From NCBI GenBank assembly GCA_039105265.1, contig JAPFFF010000107.1, forward strand, positions 1 through 56,898: a DNA stretch of 56,898 nt. Reading direction: 5' to 3'. This DNA comes from Tritrichomonas musculus (lineage: Eukaryota; Parabasalia; Tritrichomonadida; Tritrichomonadidae). A program made the translations under genes and the position numbers. Below are positions 9,778-25,000 of this stretch, one piece after another. The notes under the pieces are model-generated. The model made no database searches. It saw nothing but the letters and a program-made list of their open reading frames with translations, and had not been told where the DNA came from. The first letter of the stretch is position 1; every line of letters starts with the position of its first letter.

Positions 9778-12700
9778 GTTCCGTACGTTTGTCTTTCGAA
9801 TCCTGCATCTTCAAATATAAGTAAAGTATAACCATCTGTAAAATAAATTCTTTAAGGTCTTCCGTGTTCCCGTCTGTATTCGTTTCCGTGATCATGTATT
9901 CCGTTCCGTACGTTTGTCTTTCGAATCCTGCATCTTCAAATATAAGTAAAGTATAACCATCTGTAAAATAAATTCTTTAAGGTCTTCCGTGTTCCCGTCT
10001 GTATTCGTTTCCGTGATCATGTATTCCTTTCTTTAATTCTGATTACTGAATAATATTTAAAATCAAAATAGAACTGTTTATATAACATAATTTCGAGATA
10101 TTCTTCCGGGTTCGTTTCTGTATTCGTTTCCGTGCTCATGTATTCCGTTCTGTACGTTTGTCTTTCGAATCCTGCATCTTCAAATATAAGTAAAGTATAA
10201 CCATCTGTAAAATAAATTCTTTAAGGTCTTCCGTGTTCCCGTCTGTATTCGTTTCCGTGATCATGTATTCCGTTCTGTACGTTTGTCTTTCGAATCCTGC
10301 ATCTTCAAATATAAGTAAAGTATAACCATCTGTAAAATAAATTCTTTAAGGTCTTCCGTGTTCCCGTCTGTATTCGTTTCCGTGCTCATGTATTCCTTTC
10401 TTTAATTCTGATTACTGAATAATATTTAAAATCAAAATAGAACTGTTTATATAACATAATTTCGAGATATTCTTCTGTGTTCGTTTCTGTATTCGTTTCC
10501 GTGCTCATGTATTCCGTTCTGTACGTTTGTCTTTCGAATCCTGCATCTTCAAATATAAGTAAAGTATAACCATCTGTAAAATAAATTCTTTAAGGTCTTC
10601 CGTGTTCCCGTCTGTATTCGTTTCCGTGATCATGTATTCCTTTCTTTAATTCTGATTACTGAATAATATTTAAAATCAAAATAGAACTGTTTATATAACA
10701 TAATTTCGAGATATTCTTCTGTGTTCGTTTCTGTATTCGTTTCCGTGATCATGTATTCCGTTCTGTACGTTTGTCTTTCGAATCCTGCATCTTCAAATAT
10801 AAGTAAAGTATAACCATCTGTAAAATAAATTCTTTAAGGTCTTCCGTGTTCCCGTCTGTATTCGTTTCCGTGATCATGTATTCCTTTCTTTAATTCTGAT
10901 TACTGAATAATATTTAAAATCAAAATAGAACTGTTTATATAACATAATTTCGAGATATTCTTCCGTGTTCCCGTCTGTATTCGTTTCCGTGATCATGTAT
11001 TCCGTTCTGTACGTTTGTCTTTCGAATCCTGCATCTTCAAATATAAGTAAAGTATAACCATCTGTAAAATAAATTCTTTAAGGTCTTCCGTGTTCCCGTC
11101 TGTATTCGTTTCCGTGATCATGTATTCCGTTCTGTACGTTTGTCTTTCGAATCCTGCATCTTCAAATATAAGTAAAGTATAACCATCTGTAAAATAAATT
11201 CTTTAAGGTCTTCCGTGTTCCCGTCTGTATTCGTTTCCGTGATCATGTATTCCGTTCCGTACGTTTGTCTTTCGAATCCTGCATCTTCAAATATAAGTAA
11301 AGTATAACCATCTGTAAAATAAATTCTTTAAGGTCTTCCGTGTTCCCGTCTGTATTCGTTTCCGTGATCATGTATTCCTTTCTTTAATTCTGATTACTGA
11401 ATAATATTTAAAATCAAAATAGAACTGTTTATATAACATAATTTCGAGATATTCTTCCGTGTTCCCGTCTGTATTCGTTTCCGTGATCATGTATTCCGTT
11501 CTGTACGTTTGTCTTTCGAATCCTGCATCTTCAAATATAAGTAAAGTATAACCATCTGTAAAATAAATTCTTTAAGGTCTTCCGTGTTCCCGTCTGTATT
11601 CGTTTCCGTGCTCATGTATTCCGTTCTGTACGTTTGTCTTTCGAATCCTGCATCTTCAAATATAAGTAAAGTATAACCATCTGTAAAATAAATTCTTTAA
11701 GGTCTTCCGTGTTCCCGTCTGTATTCGTTTCCGTGATCATGTATTCCGTTCTGTACGTTTGTCTTTCGAATCCTGCATCTTCAAATATAAGTAAAGTATA
11801 ACCATCTGTAAAATAAATTCTTTAAGGTCTTCCGTGTTCCCGTCTGTATTCGTTTCCGTGCTCATGTATTCCGTTCTGTACGTTTGTCTTTCGAATCCTG
11901 CATCTTCAAATATAAGTAAAGTATAACCATCTGTAAAATAAATTCTTTAAGGTCTTCCGTGTTCCCGTCTGTATTCGTTTCCGTGATCATGTATTCCGTT
12001 CCGTACGTTTGTCTTTCGAATCCTGCATCTTCAAATATAAGTAAAGTATAACCATCTGTAAAATAAATTCTTTAAGGTCTTCCGTGTTCCCGTCTGTATT
12101 CGTTTCCGTGATCATGTATTCCGTTCTGTACGTTTGTCTTTCGAATCCTGCATCTTCAAATATAAGTAAAGTATAACCATCTGTAAAATAAATTCTTTAA
12201 GGTCTTCCGTGTTCCCGTCTGTATTCGTTTCCGTGCTCATGTATTCCGTTCTGTACGTTTGTCTTTCGAATCCTGCATCTTCAAATATAAGTAAAGTATA
12301 ACCATCTGTAAAAAAAATTCTTTAAGGTCTTCCGTGTTCCCGTCTGTATTCGTTTCCGTGATCATGTATTCCTTTCTTTAATTCTGATTACTGAATAATA
12401 TTTAAAATCAAAATAGAACTGTTTATATAACATAATTTCGAGATATTCTTCCGTGTTCCCGTCTGTATTCGTTTCCGTGCTCATGTATTCCGTTCTGTAC
12501 GTTTGTCTTTCGAATCCTGCATCTTCAAATATAAGTAAAGTATAACCATCTGTAAAATAAATTCTTTAAGGTCTTCCGTGTTCCCGTCTGTATTCGTTTC
12601 CGTGATCATGTATTCCGTTCTGTACGTTTGTCTTTCGAATCCTGCATCTTCAAATATAAGTAAAGTATAACCATCTGTAAAATAAATTCTTTAAGGTCTT

Positions 12701-15700
12701 CCGTGTTCCCGTCTGTATTCGTTTCCGTGATCATGTATTCCTTTCTTTAATTCTGATTACTGAATAATATTTAAAATCAAAATAGAACTGTTTATATAAC
12801 ATAATTTCGAGATATTCTTCTGTGTTCGTTTCTGTATTCGTTTCCGTGCTCATGTATTCCGTTCTGTACGTTTGTCTTTCGAATCCTGCATCTTCAAATA
12901 TAAGTAAAGTATAACCATCTGTAAAATAAATTCTTTAAGGTCTTCCGTGTTCCCGTCTGTATTCGTTTCCGTGCTCATGTATTCCGTTCTGTACGTTTGT
13001 CTTTCGAATCCTGCATCTTCAAATATAAGTAAAGTATAACCATCTGTAAAATAAATTCTTTAAGGTCTTCCGTGTTCCCGTCTGTATTCGTTTCCGTGCT
13101 CATGTATTCCGTTCTGTACGTTTGTCTTTCGAATCCTGCATCTTCAAATATAAGTAAAGTATAACCATCTGTAAAATAAATTCTTTAAGGTCTTCCGTGT
13201 TCCCGTCTGTATTCGTTTCCGTGATCATGTATTCCGTTCTGTACGTTTGTCTTTCGAATCCTGCATCTTCAAATATAAGTAAAGTATAACCATCTGTAAA
13301 ATAAATTCTTTAAGGTCTTCCGTGTTCCCGTCTGTATTCGTTTCCGTGATCATGTATTCCTTTCTTTAATTCTGATTACTGAATAATATTTAAAATCAAA
13401 ATAGAACTGTTTATATAACATAATTTCGAGATATTCTTCTGTGTTCGTTTCTGTATTCGTTTCCGTGCTCATGTATTCCGTTCTGTACGTTTGTCTTTCG
13501 AATCCTGCATCTTCAAATATAAGTAAAGTATAACCATCTGTAAAAAAAATTCTTTAAGGTCTTCCGTGTTCCCGTCTGTATTCGTTTCCGTGATCATGTA
13601 TTCCTTTCTTTAATTCTGATTACTGAATAATATTTAAAATCAAAATAGAACTGTTTATATAACATAATTTCGAGATATTCTTCTGTGTTCGTTTCTGTAT
13701 TCGTTTCCGTGATCATGTATTCCGTTCCGTACGTTTGTCTTTCGAATCCTGCATCTTCAAATATAAGTAAAGTATAACCATCTGTAAAATAAATTCTTTA
13801 AGGTCTTCCGTGTTCCCGTCTGTATTCGTTTCCGTGATCATGTATTCCTTTCTTTAATTCTGATTACTGAATAATATTTAAAATCAAAATAGAACTGTTT
13901 ATATAACATAATTTCGAGATATTCTTCTGTGTTCGTTTCTGTATTCGTTTCCGTGATCATGTATTCCGTTCCGTACGTTTGTCTTTCGAATCCTGCATCT
14001 TCAAATATAAGTAAAGTATAACCATCTGTAAAATAAATTCTTTAAGGTCTTCCGTGTTCCCGTCTGTATTCGTTTCCGTGCTCATGTATTCCTTTCTTTA
14101 ATTCTGATTACTGAATAATATTTAAAATCAAAATAGAACTGTTTATATAACATAATTTCGAGATATTCTTCTGTGTTCGTTTCTGTATTCGTTTCCGTGA
14201 TCATGTATTCCGTTCTGTACGTTTGTCTTTCGAATCCTGCATCTTCAAATATAAGTAAAGTATAACCATCTGTAAAATAAATTCTTTAAGGTCTTCCGTG
14301 TTCCCGTCTGTATTCGTTTCCGTGATCATGTATTCCTTTCTTTAATTCTGATTACTGAATAATATTTAAAATCAAAATAGAACTGTTTATATAACATAAT
14401 TTCGAGATATTCTTCCGTGTTCCCGTCTGTATTCGTTTCCGTGATCATGTATTCCGTTCTGTACGTTTGTCTTTCGAATCCTGCATCTTCAAATATAAGT
14501 AAAGTATAACCATCTGTAAAATAAATTCTTTAAGGTCTTCCGTGTTCCCGTCTGTATTCGTTTCCGTGATCATGTATTCCGTTCTGTACGTTTGTCTTTC
14601 GAATCCTGCATCTTCAAATATAAGTAAAGTATAACCATCTGTAAAATAAATTCTTTAAGGTCTTCCGTGTTCCCGTCTGTATTCGTTTCCGTGATCATGT
14701 ATTCCGTTCTGTACGTTTGTCTTTCGAATCCTGCATCTTCAAATATAAGTAAAGTATAACCATCTGTAAAATAAATTCTTTAAGGTCTTCCGTGTTCCCG
14801 TCTGTATTCGTTTCCGTGCTCATGTATTCCGTTCTGTACGTTTGTCTTTCGAATCCTGCATCTTCAAATATAAGTAAAGTATAACCATCTGTAAAATAAA
14901 TTCTTTAAGGTCTTCCGTGTTCCCGTCTGTATTCGTTTCCGTGATCATGTATTCCGTTCCGTACGTTTGTCTTTCGAATCCTGCATCTTCAAATATAAGT
15001 AAAGTATAACCATCTGTAAAATAAATTCTTTAAGGTCTTCCGTGTTCCCGTCTGTATTCGTTTCCGTGATCATGTATTCCTTTCTTTAATTCTGATTACT
15101 GAATAATATTTAAAATCAAAATAGAACTGTTTATATAACATAATTTCGAGATATTCTTCCGTGTTCCCGTCTGTATTCGTTTCCGTGCTCATGTATTCCG
15201 TTCTGTACGTTTGTCTTTCGAATCCTGCATCTTCAAATATAAGTAAAGTATAACCATCTGTAAAATAAATTCTTTAAGGTCTTCCGTGTTCCCGTCTGTA
15301 TTCGTTTCCGTGATCATGTATTCCGTTCTGTACGTTTGTCTTTCGAATCCTGCATCTTCAAATATAAGTAAAGTATAACCATCTGTAAAATAAATTCTTT
15401 AAGGTCTTCCGTGTTCCCGTCTGTATTCGTTTCCGTGATCATGTATTCCGTTCTGTACGTTTGTCTTTCGAATCCTGCATCTTCAAATATAAGTAAAGTA
15501 TAACCATCTGTAAAATAAATTCTTTAAGGTCTTCCGTGTTCCCGTCTGTATTCGTTTCCGTGCTCATGTATTCCGTTCTGTACGTTTGTCTTTCGAATCC
15601 TGCATCTTCAAATATAAGTAAAGTATAACCATCTGTAAAATAAATTCTTTAAGGTCTTCCGTGTTCCCGTCTGTATTCGTTTCCGTGATCATGTATTCCG

Positions 15701-18700
15701 TTCCGTACGTTTGTCTTTCGAATCCTGCATCTTCAAATATAAGTAAAGTATAACCATCTGTAAAATAAATTCTTTAAGGTCTTCCGTGTTCCCGTCTGTA
15801 TTCGTTTCCGTGATCATGTATTCCGTTCTGTACGTTTGTCTTTCGAATCCTGCATCTTCAAATATAAGTAAAGTATAACCATCTGTAAAATAAATTCTTT
15901 AAGGTCTTCCGTGTTCCCGTCTGTATTCGTTTCCGTGCTCATGTATTCCGTTCTGTACGTTTGTCTTTCGAATCCTGCATCTTCAAATATAAGTAAAGTA
16001 TAACCATCTGTAAAATAAATTCTTTAAGGTCTTCCGTGTTCCCGTCTGTATTCGTTTCCGTGATCATGTATTCCTTTCTTTAATTCTGATTACTGAATAA
16101 TATTTAAAATCAAAATAGAACTGTTTATATAACATAATTTCGAGATATTCTTCCGTGTTCCCGTCTGTATTCGTTTCCGTGATCATGTATTCCGTTCTGT
16201 ACGTTTGTCTTTCGAATCCTGCATCTTCAAATATAAGTAAAGTATAACCATCTGTAAAATAAATTCTTTAAGGTCTTCCGTGTTCCCGTCTGTATTCGTT
16301 TCCGTGATCATGTATTCCGTTCTGTACGTTTGTCTTTCGAATCCTGCATCTTCAAATATAAGTAAAGTATAACCATCTGTAAAATAAATTCTTTAAGGTC
16401 TTCCGTGTTCCCGTCTGTATTCGTTTCCGTGATCATGTATTCCTTTCTTTAATTCTGATTACTGAATAATATTTAAAATCAAAATAGAACTGTTTATATA
16501 ACATAATTTCGAGATATTCTTCTGTGTTCGTTTCTGTATTCGTTTCCGTGATCATGTATTCCGTTCTGTACGTTTGTCTTTCGAATCCTGCATCTTCAAA
16601 TATAAGTAAAGTATAACCATCTGTAAAATAAATTCTTTAAGGTCTTCCGTGTTCCCGTCTGTATTCGTTTCCGTGATCATGTATTCCGTTCTGTACGTTT
16701 GTCTTTCGAATCCTGCATCTTCAAATATAAGTAAAGTATAACCATCTGTAAAATAATTTCTTTAAGGTCTTCCGTGTTCCCGTCTGTATTCGTTTCCGTG
16801 CTCATGTATTCCTTTCTTTAATTCTGATTACTGAATAATATTTAAAATCAAAATAGAACTGTTTATATAACATAATTTCGAGATATTCTTCCGTGTTCCC
16901 GTCTGTATTCGTTTCCGTGATCATGTATTCCGTTCTGTACGTTTGTCTTTCGAATCCTGCATCTTCAAATATAAGTAAAGTATAACCATCTGTAAAAAAA
17001 ATTCTTTAAGGTCTTCCGTGTTCCCGTCTGTATTCGTTTCCGTGATCATGTATTCCTTTCTTTAATTCTGATTACTGAATAATATTTAAAATCAAAATAG
17101 AACTGTTTATATAACATAATTTCGAGATATTCTTCCGGGTTCGTTTCTGTATTCGTTTCCGTGCTCATGTATTCCGTTCTGTACGTTTGTCTTTCGAATC
17201 CTGCATCTTCAAATATAAGTAAAGTATAACCATCTGTAAAATAAATTCTTTAAGGTCTTCCGTGTTCCCGTCTGTATTCGTTTCCGTGATCATGTATTCC
17301 GTTCTGTACGTTTGTCTTTCGAATCCTGCATCTTCAAATATAAGTAAAGTATAACCATCTGTAAAATAAATTCTTTAAGGTCTTCCGTGTTCCCGTCTGT
17401 ATTCGTTTCCGTGATCATGTATTCCGTTCCGTACGTTTGTCTTTCGAATCCTGCATCTTCAAATATAAGTAAAGTATAACCATCTGTAAAATAAATTCTT
17501 TAAGGTCTTCCGTGTTCCCGTCTGTATTCGTTTCCGTGCTCATGTATTCCTTTCTTTAATTCTGATTACTGAATAATATTTAAAATCAAAATAGAACTGT
17601 TTATATAACATAATTTCGAGATATTCTTCTGTGTTCGTTTCTGTATTCGTTTCCGTGCTCATGTATTCCGTTCCGTACGTTTGTCTTTCGAATCCTGCAT
17701 CTTCAAATATAAGTAAAGTATAACCATCTGTAAAATAAATTCTTTAAGGTCTTCCGTGTTCCCGTCTGTATTCGTTTCCGTGCTCATGTATTCCTTTCTT
17801 TAATTCTGATTACTGAATAATATTTAAAATCAAAATAGAACTGTTTATATAACATAATTTCGAGATATTCTTCTGTGTTCGTTTCTGTATTCGTTTCCGT
17901 GCTCATGTATTCCGTTCTGTACGTTTGTCTTTCGAATCCTGCATCTTCAAATATAAGTAAAGTATAACCATCTGTAAAATAAATTCTTTAAGGTCTTCCG
18001 TGTTCCCGTCTGTATTCGTTTCCGTGATCATGTATTCCTTTCTTTAATTCTGATTACTGAATAATATTTAAAATCAAAATAGAACTGTTTATATAACATA
18101 ATTTCGAGATATTCTTCCGTGTTCCCGTCTGTATTCGTTTCCGTGATCATGTATTCCGTTCTGTACGTTTGTCTTTCGAATCCTGCATCTTCAAATATAA
18201 GTAAAGTATAACCATCTGTAAAATAAATTCTTTAAGGTCTTCCGTGTTCCCGTCTGTATTCGTTTCCGTGATCATGTATTCCGTTCTGTACGTTTGTCTT
18301 TCGAATCCTGCATCTTCAAATATAAGTAAAGTATAACCATCTGTAAAATAAATTCTTTAAGGTCTTCCGTGTTCCCGTCTGTATTCGTTTCCGTGATCAT
18401 GTATTCCGTTCCGTACGTTTGTCTTTCGAATCCTGCATCTTCAAATATAAGTAAAGTATAACCATCTGTAAAATAAATTCTTTAAGGTCTTCCGTGTTCC
18501 CGTCTGTATTCGTTTCCGTGATCATGTATTCCTTTCTTTAATTCTGATTACTGAATAATATTTAAAATCAAAATAGAACTGTTTATATAACATAATTTCG
18601 AGATATTCTTCCGTGTTCCCGTCTGTATTCGTTTCCGTGATCATGTATTCCGTTCTGTACGTTTGTCTTTCGAATCCTGCATCTTCAAATATAAGTAAAG

Positions 18701-19026
18701 TATAACCATCTGTAAAATAAATTCTTTAAGGTCTTCCGTGTTCCCGTCTGTATTCGTTTCCGTGATCATGTATTCCGTTCTGTACGTTTGTCTTTCGAAT
18801 CCTGCATCTTCAAATATAAGTAAAGTATAACCATCTGTAAAATAAATTCTTTAAGGTCTTCCGTGTTCCCGTCTGTATTCGTTTCCGTGATCATGTATTC
18901 CGTTCTGTACGTTTGTCTTTCGAATCCTGCATCTTCAAATATAAGTAAAGTATAACCATCTGTAAAATAAATTCTTTAAGGTCTTCCGTGTTCCCGTCTG
19001 TATTCGTTTCCGTGCTCATGTATTCC

Positions 19027-22000
19027 TTTCTTTAATTCTGATTACTGAATAATATTTAAAATCAAAATAGAACTGTTTATATAACATAATTTCGAGATAT
19101 TCTTCTGTGTTCGTTTCTGTATTCGTTTCCGTGATCATGTATTCCGTTCTGTACGTTTGTCTTTCGAATCCTGCATCTTCAAATATAAGTAAAGTATAAC
19201 CATCTGTAAAATAAATTCTTTAAGGTCTTCCGTGTTCCCGTCTGTATTCGTTTCCGTGATCATGTATTCCGTTCTGTACGTTTGTCTTTCGAATCCTGCA
19301 TCTTCAAATATAAGTAAAGTATAACCATCTGTAAAATAATTTCTTTAAGGTCTTCCGTGTTCCCGTCTGTATTCGTTTCCGTGATCATGTATTCCGTTCC
19401 GTACGTTTGTCTTTCGAATCCTGCATCTTCAAATATAAGTAAAGTATAACCATCTGTAAAATAAATTCTTTAAGGTCTTCCGTGTTCCCGTCTGTATTCG
19501 TTTCCGTGATCATGTATTCCGTTCTGTACGTTTGTCTTTCGAATCCTGCATCTTCAAATATAAGTAAAGTATAACCATCTGTAAAATAAATTCTTTAAGG
19601 TCTTCCGTGTTCCCGTCTGTATTCGTTTCCGTGATCATGTATTCCTTTCTTTAATTCTGATTACTGAATAATATTTAAAATCAAAATAGAACTGTTTATA
19701 TAACATAATTTCGAGATATTCTTCTGTGTTCGTTTCTGTATTCGTTTCCGTGCTCATGTATTCCGTTCTGTACGTTTGTCTTTCGAATCCTGCATCTTCA
19801 AATATAAGTAAAGTATAACCATCTGTAAAATAAATTCTTTAAGGTCTTCCGTGTTCCCGTCTGTATTCGTTTCCGTGCTCATGTATTCCTTTCTTTAATT
19901 CTGATTACTGAATAATATTTAAAATCAAAATAGAACTGTTTATATAACATAATTTCGAGATATTCTTCTGTGTTCGTTTCTGTATTCGTTTCCGTGCTCA
20001 TGTATTCCGTTCCGTACGTTTGTCTTTCGAATCCTGCATCTTCAAATATAAGTAAAGTATAACCATCTGTAAAATAAATTCTTTAAGGTCTTCCGTGTTC
20101 CCGTCTGTATTCGTTTCCGTGATCATGTATTCCGTTCTGTACGTTTGTCTTTCGAATCCTGCATCTTCAAATATAAGTAAAGTATAACCATCTGTAAAAT
20201 AAATTCTTTAAGGTCTTCCGTGTTCCCGTCTGTATTCGTTTCCGTGCTCATGTATTCCTTTCTTTAATTCTGATTACTGAATAATATTTAAAATCAAAAT
20301 AGAACTGTTTATATAACATAATTTCGAGATATTCTTCTGTGTTCGTTTCTGTATTCGTTTCCGTGCTCATGTATTCCGTTCTGTACGTTTGTCTTTCGAA
20401 TCCTGCATCTTCAAATATAAGTAAAGTATAACCATCTGTAAAATAAATTCTTTAAGGTCTTCCGTGTTCCCGTCTGTATTCGTTTCCGTGATCATGTATT
20501 CCGTTCTGTACGTTTGTCTTTCGAATCCTGCATCTTCAAATATAAGTAAAGTATAACCATCTGTAAAATAAATTCTTTAAGGTCTTCCGTGTTCCCGTCT
20601 GTATTCGTTTCCGTGATCATGTATTCCGTTCTGTACGTTTGTCTTTCGAATCCTGCATCTTCAAATATAAGTAAAGTATAACCATCTGTAAAATAAATTC
20701 TTTAAGGTCTTCCGTGTTCCCGTCTGTATTCGTTTCCGTGATCATGTATTCCGTTCTGTACGTTTGTCTTTCGAATCCTGCATCTTCAAATATAAGTAAA
20801 GTATAACCATCTGTAAAATAATTTCTTTAAGGTCTTCCGTGTTCCCGTCTGTATTCGTTTCCGTGATCATGTATTCCGTTCTGTACGTTTGTCTTTCGAA
20901 TCCTGCATCTTCAAATATAAGTAAAGTATAACCATCTGTAAAATAAATTCTTTAAGGTCTTCCGTGTTCCCGTCTGTATTCGTTTCCGTGCTCATGTATT
21001 CCTTTCTTTAATTCTGATTACTGAATAATATTTAAAATCAAAATAGAACTGTTTATATAACATAATTTCGAGATATTCTTCTGTGTTCGTTTCTGTATTC
21101 GTTTCCGTGATCATGTATTCCGTTCTGTACGTTTGTCTTTCGAATCCTGCATCTTCAAATATAAGTAAAGTATAACCATCTGTAAAATAAATTCTTTAAG
21201 GTCTTCCGTGTTCCCGTCTGTATTCGTTTCCGTGCTCATGTATTCCTTTCTTTAATTCTGATTACTGAATAATATTTAAAATCAAAATAGAACTGTTTAT
21301 ATAACATAATTTCGAGATATTCTTCCGGGTTCGTTTCTGTATTCGTTTCCGTGCTCATGTATTCCGTTCTGTACGTTTGTCTTTCGAATCCTGCATCTTC
21401 AAATATAAGTAAAGTATAACCATCTGTAAAATAAATTCTTTAAGGTCTTCCGTGTTCCCGTCTGTATTCGTTTCCGTGATCATGTATTCCTTTCTTTAAT
21501 TCTGATTACTGAATAATATTTAAAATCAAAATAGAACTGTTTATATAACATAATTTCGAGATATTCTTCTGTGTTCGTTTCTGTATTCGTTTCCGTGCTC
21601 ATGTATTCCGTTCTGTACGTTTGTCTTTCGAATCCTGCATCTTCAAATATAAGTAAAGTATAACCATCTGTAAAATAAATTCTTTAAGGTCTTCCGTGTT
21701 CCCGTCTGTATTCGTTTCCGTGATCATGTATTCCGTTCTGTACGTTTGTCTTTCGAATCCTGCATCTTCAAATATAAGTAAAGTATAACCATCTGTAAAA
21801 TAAATTCTTTAAGGTCTTCCGTGTTCCCGTCTGTATTCGTTTCCGTGCTCATGTATTCCGTTCTGTACGTTTGTCTTTCGAATCCTGCATCTTCAAATAT
21901 AAGTAAAGTATAACCATCTGTAAAATAAATTCTTTAAGGTCTTCCGTGTTCCCGTCTGTATTCGTTTCCGTGATCATGTATTCCGTTCCGTACGTTTGTC

Positions 22001-25000
22001 TTTCGAATCCTGCATCTTCAAATATAAGTAAAGTATAACCATCTGTAAAATAATTTCTTTAAGGTCTTCCGTGTTCCCGTCTGTATTCGTTTCCGTGATC
22101 ATGTATTCCGTTCTGTACGTTTGTCTTTCGAATCCTGCATCTTCAAATATAAGTAAAGTATAACCATCTGTAAAATAAATTCTTTAAGGTCTTCCGTGTT
22201 CCCGTCTGTATTCGTTTCCGTGCTCATGTATTCCTTTCTTTAATTCTGATTACTGAATAATATTTAAAATCAAAATAGAACTGTTTATATAACATAATTT
22301 CGAGATATTCTTCTGTGTTCGTTTCTGTATTCGTTTCCGTGCTCATGTATTCCGTTCTGTACGTTTGTCTTTCGAATCCTGCATCTTCAAATATAAGTAA
22401 AGTATAACCATCTGTAAAATAAATTCTTTAAGGTCTTCCGTGTTCCCGTCTGTATTCGTTTCCGTGATCATGTATTCCTTTCTTTAATTCTGATTACTGA
22501 ATAATATTTAAAATCAAAATAGAACTGTTTATATAACATAATTTCGAGATATTCTTCCGGGTTCGTTTCTGTATTCGTTTCCGTGCTCATGTATTCCGTT
22601 CTGTACGTTTGTCTTTCGAATCCTGCATCTTCAAATATAAGTAAAGTATAACCATCTGTAAAATAAATTCTTTAAGGTCTTCCGTGTTCCCGTCTGTATT
22701 CGTTTCCGTGATCATGTATTCCTTTCTTTAATTCTGATTACTGAATAATATTTAAAATCAAAATAGAACTGTTTATATAACATAATTTCGAGATATTCTT
22801 CCGGGTTCGTTTCTGTATTCGTTTCCGTGCTCATGTATTCCGTTCTGTACGTTTGTCTTTCGAATCCTGCATCTTCAAATATAAGTAAAGTATAACCATC
22901 TGTAAAATAATTTCTTTAAGGTCTTCCGTGTTCCCGTCTGTATTCGTTTCCGTGATCATGTATTCCTTTCTTTAATTCTGATTACTGAATAATATTTAAA
23001 ATCAAAATAGAACTGTTTATATAACATAATTTCGAGATATTCTTCTGTGTTCGTTTCTGTATTCGTTTCCGTGATCATGTATTCCGTTCTGTACGTTTGT
23101 CTTTCGAATCCTGCATCTTCAAATATAAGTAAAGTATAACCATCTGTAAAATAAATTCTTTAAGGTCTTCCGTGTTCCCGTCTGTATTCGTTTCCGTGAT
23201 CATGTATTCCGTTCTGTACGTTTGTCTTTCGAATCCTGCATCTTCAAATATAAGTAAAGTATAACCATCTGTAAAATAAATTCTTTAAGGTCTTCCGTGT
23301 TCCCGTCTGTATTCGTTTCCGTGATCATGTATTCCGTTCTGTACGTTTGTCTTTCGAATCCTGCATCTTCAAATATAAGTAAAGTATAACCATCTGTAAA
23401 ATAAATTCTTTAAGGTCTTCCGTGTTCCCGTCTGTATTCGTTTCCGTGCTCATGTATTCCTTTCTTTAATTCTGATTACTGAATAATATTTAAAATCAAA
23501 ATAGAACTGTTTATATAACATAATTTCGAGATATTCTTCTGTGTTCGTTTCTGTATTCGTTTCCGTGCTCATGTATTCCGTTCTGTACGTTTGTCTTTCG
23601 AATCCTGCATCTTCAAATATAAGTAAAGTATAACCATCTGTAAAATAAATTCTTTAAGGTCTTCCGTGTTCCCGTCTGTATTCGTTTCCGTGATCATGTA
23701 TTCCGTTCTGTACGTTTGTCTTTCGAATCCTGCATCTTCAAATATAAGTAAAGTATAACCATCTGTAAAATAAATTCTTTAAGGTCTTCCGTGTTCCCGT
23801 CTGTATTCGTTTCCGTGATCATGTATTCCGTTCTGTACGTTTGTCTTTCGAATCCTGCATCTTCAAATATAAGTAAAGTATAACCATCTGTAAAATAAAT
23901 TCTTTAAGGTCTTCCGTGTTCCCGTCTGTATTCGTTTCCGTGCTCATGTATTCCTTTCTTTAATTCTGATTACTGAATAATATTTAAAATCAAAATAGAA
24001 CTGTTTATATAACATAATTTCGAGATATTCTTCTGTGTTCGTTTCTGTATTCGTTTCCGTGCTCATGTATTCCGTTCTGTACGTTTGTCTTTCGAATCCT
24101 GCATCTTCAAATATAAGTAAAGTATAACCATCTGTAAAATAAATTCTTTAAGGTCTTCCGTGTTCCCGTCTGTATTCGTTTCCGTGCTCATGTATTCCTT
24201 TCTTTAATTCTGATTACTGAATAATATTTAAAATCAAAATAGAACTGTTTATATAACATAATTTCGAGATATTCTTCTGTGTTCGTTTCTGTATTCGTTT
24301 CCGTGCTCATGTATTCCGTTCCGTACGTTTGTCTTTCGAATCCTGCATCTTCAAATATAAGTAAAGTATAACCATCTGTAAAATAAATTCTTTAAGGTCT
24401 TCCGTGTTCCCGTCTGTATTCGTTTCCGTGATCATGTATTCCGTTCTGTACGTTTGTCTTTCGAATCCTGCATCTTCAAATATAAGTAAAGTATAACCAT
24501 CTGTAAAATAAATTCTTTAAGGTCTTCCGTGTTCCCGTCTGTATTCGTTTCCGTGATCATGTATTCCGTTCTGTACGTTTGTCTTTCGAATCCTGCATCT
24601 TCAAATATAAGTAAAGTATAACCATCTGTAAAATAAATTCTTTAAGGTCTTCCGTGTTCCCGTCTGTATTCGTTTCCGTGATCATGTATTCCGTTCCGTA
24701 CGTTTGTCTTTCGAATCCTGCATCTTCAAATATAAGTAAAGTATAACCATCTGTAAAATAAATTCTTTAAGGTCTTCCGTGTTCCCGTCTGTATTCGTTT
24801 CCGTGATCATGTATTCCGTTCCGTACGTTTGTCTTTCGAATCCTGCATCTTCAAATATAAGTAAAGTATAACCATCTGTAAAATAAATTCTTTAAGGTCT
24901 TCCGTGTTCCCGTCTGTATTCGTTTCCGTGCTCATGTATTCCGTTCTGTACGTTTGTCTTTCGAATCCTGCATCTTCAAATATAAGTAAAGTATAACCAT

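Larger units (their letters stand above)
7326..19026 (+). repeat. Array zone 2: B monomers with A-type tails
   Basis: B monomers start at 7326, 7570, 7814, 8308, 8927, 9171, 9415, 9659, 10028, 10397, 10641, 10885, 11379, 12373, 12742, 13361, 13605, 13849, 14093, 14337, 15081, 16075, 16444, 16813, 17057, 17551, 17795, 18039 and 18533. A-run lengths following them range from 1 to 7. Twelve of these B units carry the A-type tail (CCGTG/CCCGT). The pattern of two CTGTG-type B monomers separated by single A copies, then an A-tailed B followed by three A copies and another A-tailed B, recurs at 7326, 10397 and 17551. Confidence 0.92.
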
